Positions 6,285 to 7,975 of a DNA stretch of 7,975 nucleotides are shown here, one piece after another. The notes under the pieces were generated by a model. That model had not been told where the DNA came from and made no database searches. It was given only the letters and a program-made list of their open reading frames with translations. Both the position numbers and the translations under genes were made by a program. Each line of letters begins with the position of its first letter. Position 1 is the stretch's first letter. Source of the stretch: LMUY01 sp964245495 (GTDB lineage Bacteria; Pseudomonadota; Alphaproteobacteria; Acetobacterales; Acetobacteraceae); NCBI GenBank assembly GCA_964245495.1, contig CAXTNC010000149.1, positions 1-7,975 of the forward strand, written 5' to 3'.

Positions 6285-7550
6285 ATGGATGGGCAGCCCG
6301 AAGGGCTGCCCATTCCTTTGCCATTCCGGGCGTGGCTGAACCAAAGCTGGATCAACCTCGCAGAGCCGGCCGGAGACGGCAACCTGACGCCTTGGGGCAT
6401 CGAGCTTGCCTACCGGGCGTTCGCCAGCAGCGATGACCTGCCGAGGTTCAACAGCGTCGTCGCCACCAATCACCGCCTGCTGGTCGCCAACGCCGCCCAC
6501 TCGTCCAAGGCGACCGTCGCCATCACGAGACCGGACGAGGTTCCTACGGCAGAGCGCGGCCTGCGCTGGGCACAGCTTTGCGAGGCCGTGCAGTCCTACG
6601 AGCGCCTGCCGCTTTCCAAGCGCGACAACCTCCTGTGGTTGCTGCACAGGCTGTGCTTCCATCGGGTCGTCGAGGAGCTGACGCGCACCGCACCCACTTC
6701 GGTCAGCTGCGACAAGGATGCCTCGTTGCAGGTCACCCGGACAATCACCCTCGCCTGCCTGTCCCGCACCCGCGGCGAACACGCTTTCGGCGCCTTGTTC
6801 CAGGCCTTGTGGCCCGCCCTCCCGGCAGGCTCCCCCGCCGCCGTCGAAGCCAGCTATCACCTGCTGATCGAGCACGCGAAGACCCGCCCTGACCCGGCGC
6901 GCGCGGAGCAGGCCGCCCAGACGCACGAGCGCATGGTGGAGCAGGCCGCGGCCCAGTTGTCGCCATTCCGGGCCGGCCTGCTGTGGAGCCGGCTCCACCG
7001 GGCGCGGGCCTTCGTCCCGATGCTGGCGGGCGACATGGATGGCATGGTCCGCGACATGGACGCAGCCGAACGCATCGCCCGCAGCCTCGTGCCCGGCGAC
7101 GAGGCCGAACGCCATGCCGCGGCGGAAATCCTCTGGCCCGTGCTGGAAAGCCGCATCCGCGAGGCCCAGGCGCTCGGAAACCTGGCGCTGGCCGAACGCC
7201 GCGCCCGCGCCCTGATCGACGCGGCGCGGCTGAACTCCCGCGCCTGGCTGCACCTGGGGGAGACGTTGCTGGCCCTCGAACGCTTCGAGGACGCCATCCC
7301 GGTGTACCAGGAGGCGCATCGGCTCGGGCCGCCGGCGAGCGCGGTGGCGCTGTTCAACCTCGGCCAGTGCCACGAGATGCTCGACCAGGCGGAACCCGCG
7401 ATGGATGCCTACGCCGAGCTGCTACAGCTCGACCCGCTCGCCATCTCGGCCGCCGAACGCATCGCCTCCATCGCCGCGGAGCACGGCGGCCGCTACGCCG
7501 GGTGGGCTGACGCCATCCTCGGTTCGCTCACCGCCATGCGCGCGAGCTGA
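6285..7550 (+). CDS. Tetratricopeptide-repeat protein of unknown function
   Basis: A 421-aa, mostly helical cytoplasmic protein with no signal peptide or membrane segment. Two clear TPR units lie near the C-terminus: about 316-349 (RAWLHLGETLLALERFEDAI...) and about 352-385 (ALFNLGQCHEMLDQAEPAMD...). Less regular helical repeats rich in Ala/Glu/Arg (about 185-315) probably extend the solenoid. The N-terminal part, about 14-135 (FRAWLNQSWINLAEPAG, then NHRLLVANAAHSSK and LLWLLHRLCFHRVVEELT), contains no motif I recognise. TPR arrays bind peptides or partner proteins; no enzymatic residues are evident. ATG 6285 is chosen because it follows the 21-residue peptide's stop by 1 nt (TGACATG), a layout typical of translational coupling, and it has no strong ribosome binding site of its own. 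An in-frame ATG at 6261 would overlap the peptide gene, and a TTG at 6318 would avoid the hairpin. Candidate roles are a partner for the peptide or a peptide sensor. Confidence 0.75.
   Translation: MDGQPEGLPIPLPFRAWLNQSWINLAEPAGDGNLTPWGIELAYRAFASSDDLPRFNSVVATNHRLLVANAAHSSKATVAITRPDEVPTAERGLRWAQLCEAVQSYERLPLSKRDNLLWLLHRLCFHRVVEELTRTAPTSVSCDKDASLQVTRTITLACLSRTRGEHAFGALFQALWPALPAGSPAAVEASYHLLIEHAKTRPDPARAEQAAQTHERMVEQAAAQLSPFRAGLLWSRLHRARAFVPMLAGDMDGMVRDMDAAERIARSLVPGDEAERHAAAEILWPVLESRIREAQALGNLALAERRARALIDAARLNSRAWLHLGETLLALERFEDAIPVYQEAHRLGPPASAVALFNLGQCHEMLDQAEPAMDAYAELLQLDPLAISAAERIASIAAEHGGRYAGWADAILGSLTAMRAS
6289..6313 (+). terminator. Perfect 11-bp hairpin after the peptide gene (terminator or attenuator)
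   Basis: ATGGGCAGCCC (6289-6299), loop GAA (6300-6302), GGGCTGCCCAT (6303-6313). The stem can extend by a G-U and a G-C pair outward. It is followed by TCCTTTG, a short pyrimidine run, weaker than a classical U tract. It begins 5 nt after the peptide stop and lies inside the first codons of the downstream TPR reading frame, so it could end most transcripts after the peptide gene while letting some pass, or hide the TPR start. Confidence 0.55.
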
Positions 7551-7576
7551 CAGGCGGCCCGAAGCTGCGGATGCCG

Positions 7577-7740
7577 CGGCACCGACTCCGCCGCCAGCAC
7601 CAGGCCGACGGCGGAGGGTGAGTACCTAGCCACCAGCAGCGCCAGGCTGATCCCGATGGAGGCGACGGCGCTGCCGATGGTGGACACGCTGGTCGCAGCG
7701 GAGAACAGGCCGAAGCTGCGCTGGCGAAGCAGGAAGCCGC
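7577..7740 (-). pseudogene. Possible remnant of a polytopic membrane protein (flippase- or transporter-like)
   Basis: Read on the minus strand from 7738, the spacer encodes a membrane-protein-like stretch. A basic turn GFLLRQRSFGLF is followed by SAATSVSTIGSAVASIGISL, then ALLVARYSPSAVGLVLAA, ending near 7577. The pattern (Arg-rich loop, FG, then two Ala/Ile/Val-rich helices) recalls an internal segment of an oligosaccharide flippase or similar multi-helix transporter. There is no start codon with a ribosome binding site. The frame runs out of the 3' end of exbD on one side and into the antisense of the TPR gene on the other, so only a fragment could be present. GC-rich antisense frames can mimic such hydrophobic runs, so this is a weak call. 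Confidence 0.3.
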
Positions 7741-7975
7741 TCAGTCCACGAACTGCTCGTTGCCCACCAGCCCGATCTTGTTCACGCCGTAGCGCTGGGC
7801 CGCCGCCAGCACGGCGATCACGTGGTTGTAGGTCACCAGCTTGTTCGGCTTGAGGTGGACCTCCGGCTGGTCCGGCTGCACCGCGATGGCGCGCAGCCGG
7901 CTGTCCAGCACCGCCGGGTCCACCACCTCGCCGTTCCAGTAGACCAGCCCGTCGAAGTCCACGTCGATGTTCACC
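7741..7975 (-). CDS. exbD: ExbD/TolR-family biopolymer transport protein, C-terminal part (cut by window edge)
   Basis: The visible 78 codons or so are the periplasmic domain of an ExbD-type protein, which with ExbB forms the proton-driven motor that energises TonB at the inner membrane. The segment begins NIDVDFDGLVYWNGE, a beta-strand pair with the family's 'dG.v.wNg' turn. It continues with QPEVHLKPNKLVTY and ends AAQRYGVNKIGLVGNEQFVD, the typical strand-helix-strand order of this domain. The N-terminal cytoplasmic tail and single transmembrane helix bearing the essential Asp lie beyond the right edge. A GTG at 7974-7972 is an internal Val codon, not the start. TolR is the main alternative, but the 'PE.HL.PN...Y' and 'GNEQF' forms fit ExbD better. 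exbB and tonB would be expected further right. Confidence 0.85.
   Translation of the reverse strand, partial: VNIDVDFDGLVYWNGEVVDPAVLDSRLRAIAVQPDQPEVHLKPNKLVTYNHVIAVLAAAQRYGVNKIGLVGNEQFVD

Noticed and set aside
6273..7373. A 366-codon open frame antisense to the TPR gene
   Set aside because: Composition typical of a shadow frame (Arg/Gly/Val/Gln-rich); the plus strand shows two clear TPR units.
7586..7616. Inverted repeat CTCCGCCG / CGGCGGAG as a terminator for the TPR gene and exbD
   Set aside because: It has a 15-nt loop and no T tract, and lies within the possible membrane-protein remnant, where GC-rich complementarity is easily accidental.
7656..7853. A 65-codon plus-strand frame overlapping the end of exbD
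   Set aside because: Arg/Pro/Ser-rich shadow of the minus-strand exbD with no ribosome binding site.
1..7975. CRISPR array, tRNA, rRNA or insertion sequence
   Set aside because: No spaced direct repeats, cloverleaf, rRNA segment or transposase reading frame was seen on either strand.

Overview
The window is high-GC DNA with proteobacterial gene content. I infer a gammaproteobacterium of the Xanthomonadaceae type (Lysobacter, Luteimonas or Pseudoxanthomonas-like). The reasons are a periplasmic S46 dipeptidyl-peptidase, an ExbD of the form that ends in 'VGNEQF', and a coniferyl-aldehyde-dehydrogenase-type ALDH. An alphaproteobacterium is not excluded, because the PlsC-type acyltransferase also looks like alphaproteobacterial members of its family. 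No rRNA, tRNA, CRISPR array, insertion sequence or complete mobile element is visible.

Layout: (1) 6-800 (+), a PlsC-family acyltransferase whose true start may lie left of the window. (2) 801-1181, a stretch with no intact gene. It holds a possible frameshifted small gene (823-1034) and a degenerate interspersed palindromic repeat (1075-1122). (3) 1182-2348 (+), a two-gene unit: a 108-aa protein of unknown function and, 9 nt later, a classical short-chain dehydrogenase. (4) 2410-3876 (-), an aldehyde dehydrogenase convergent with the SDR. (5) 3877-4019, a divergent promoter region with an 8-bp inverted repeat. (6) 4020-6098 (+), a secreted S46 serine dipeptidyl-peptidase with a DPP7-type S1 pocket residue. 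(7) 6099-7550 (+), an AT-richer stretch encoding a 21-residue peptide with a good ribosome binding site. A perfect 11-bp hairpin follows 5 nt after its stop codon, and a 421-aa TPR protein appears to start 1 nt after that stop. (8) 7551-7740, a spacer that reads on the minus strand like a broken piece of a polytopic membrane protein. (9) 7741-7975 (-), the C-terminal part of ExbD, cut by the window edge.

Most genes are ordinary metabolic or envelope functions: phospholipid acylation, NAD-linked oxidoreduction of alcohols and aldehydes, periplasmic peptide degradation, and energy coupling to TonB. The unit worth attention is the mini-gene, hairpin and TPR cassette at 6204-7550. Its order (tiny peptide, attenuating hairpin, helical-repeat protein) resembles a ribosomally made peptide with a dedicated partner, or a leader peptide controlling the TPR gene. 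Neither reading is proven by sequence alone.
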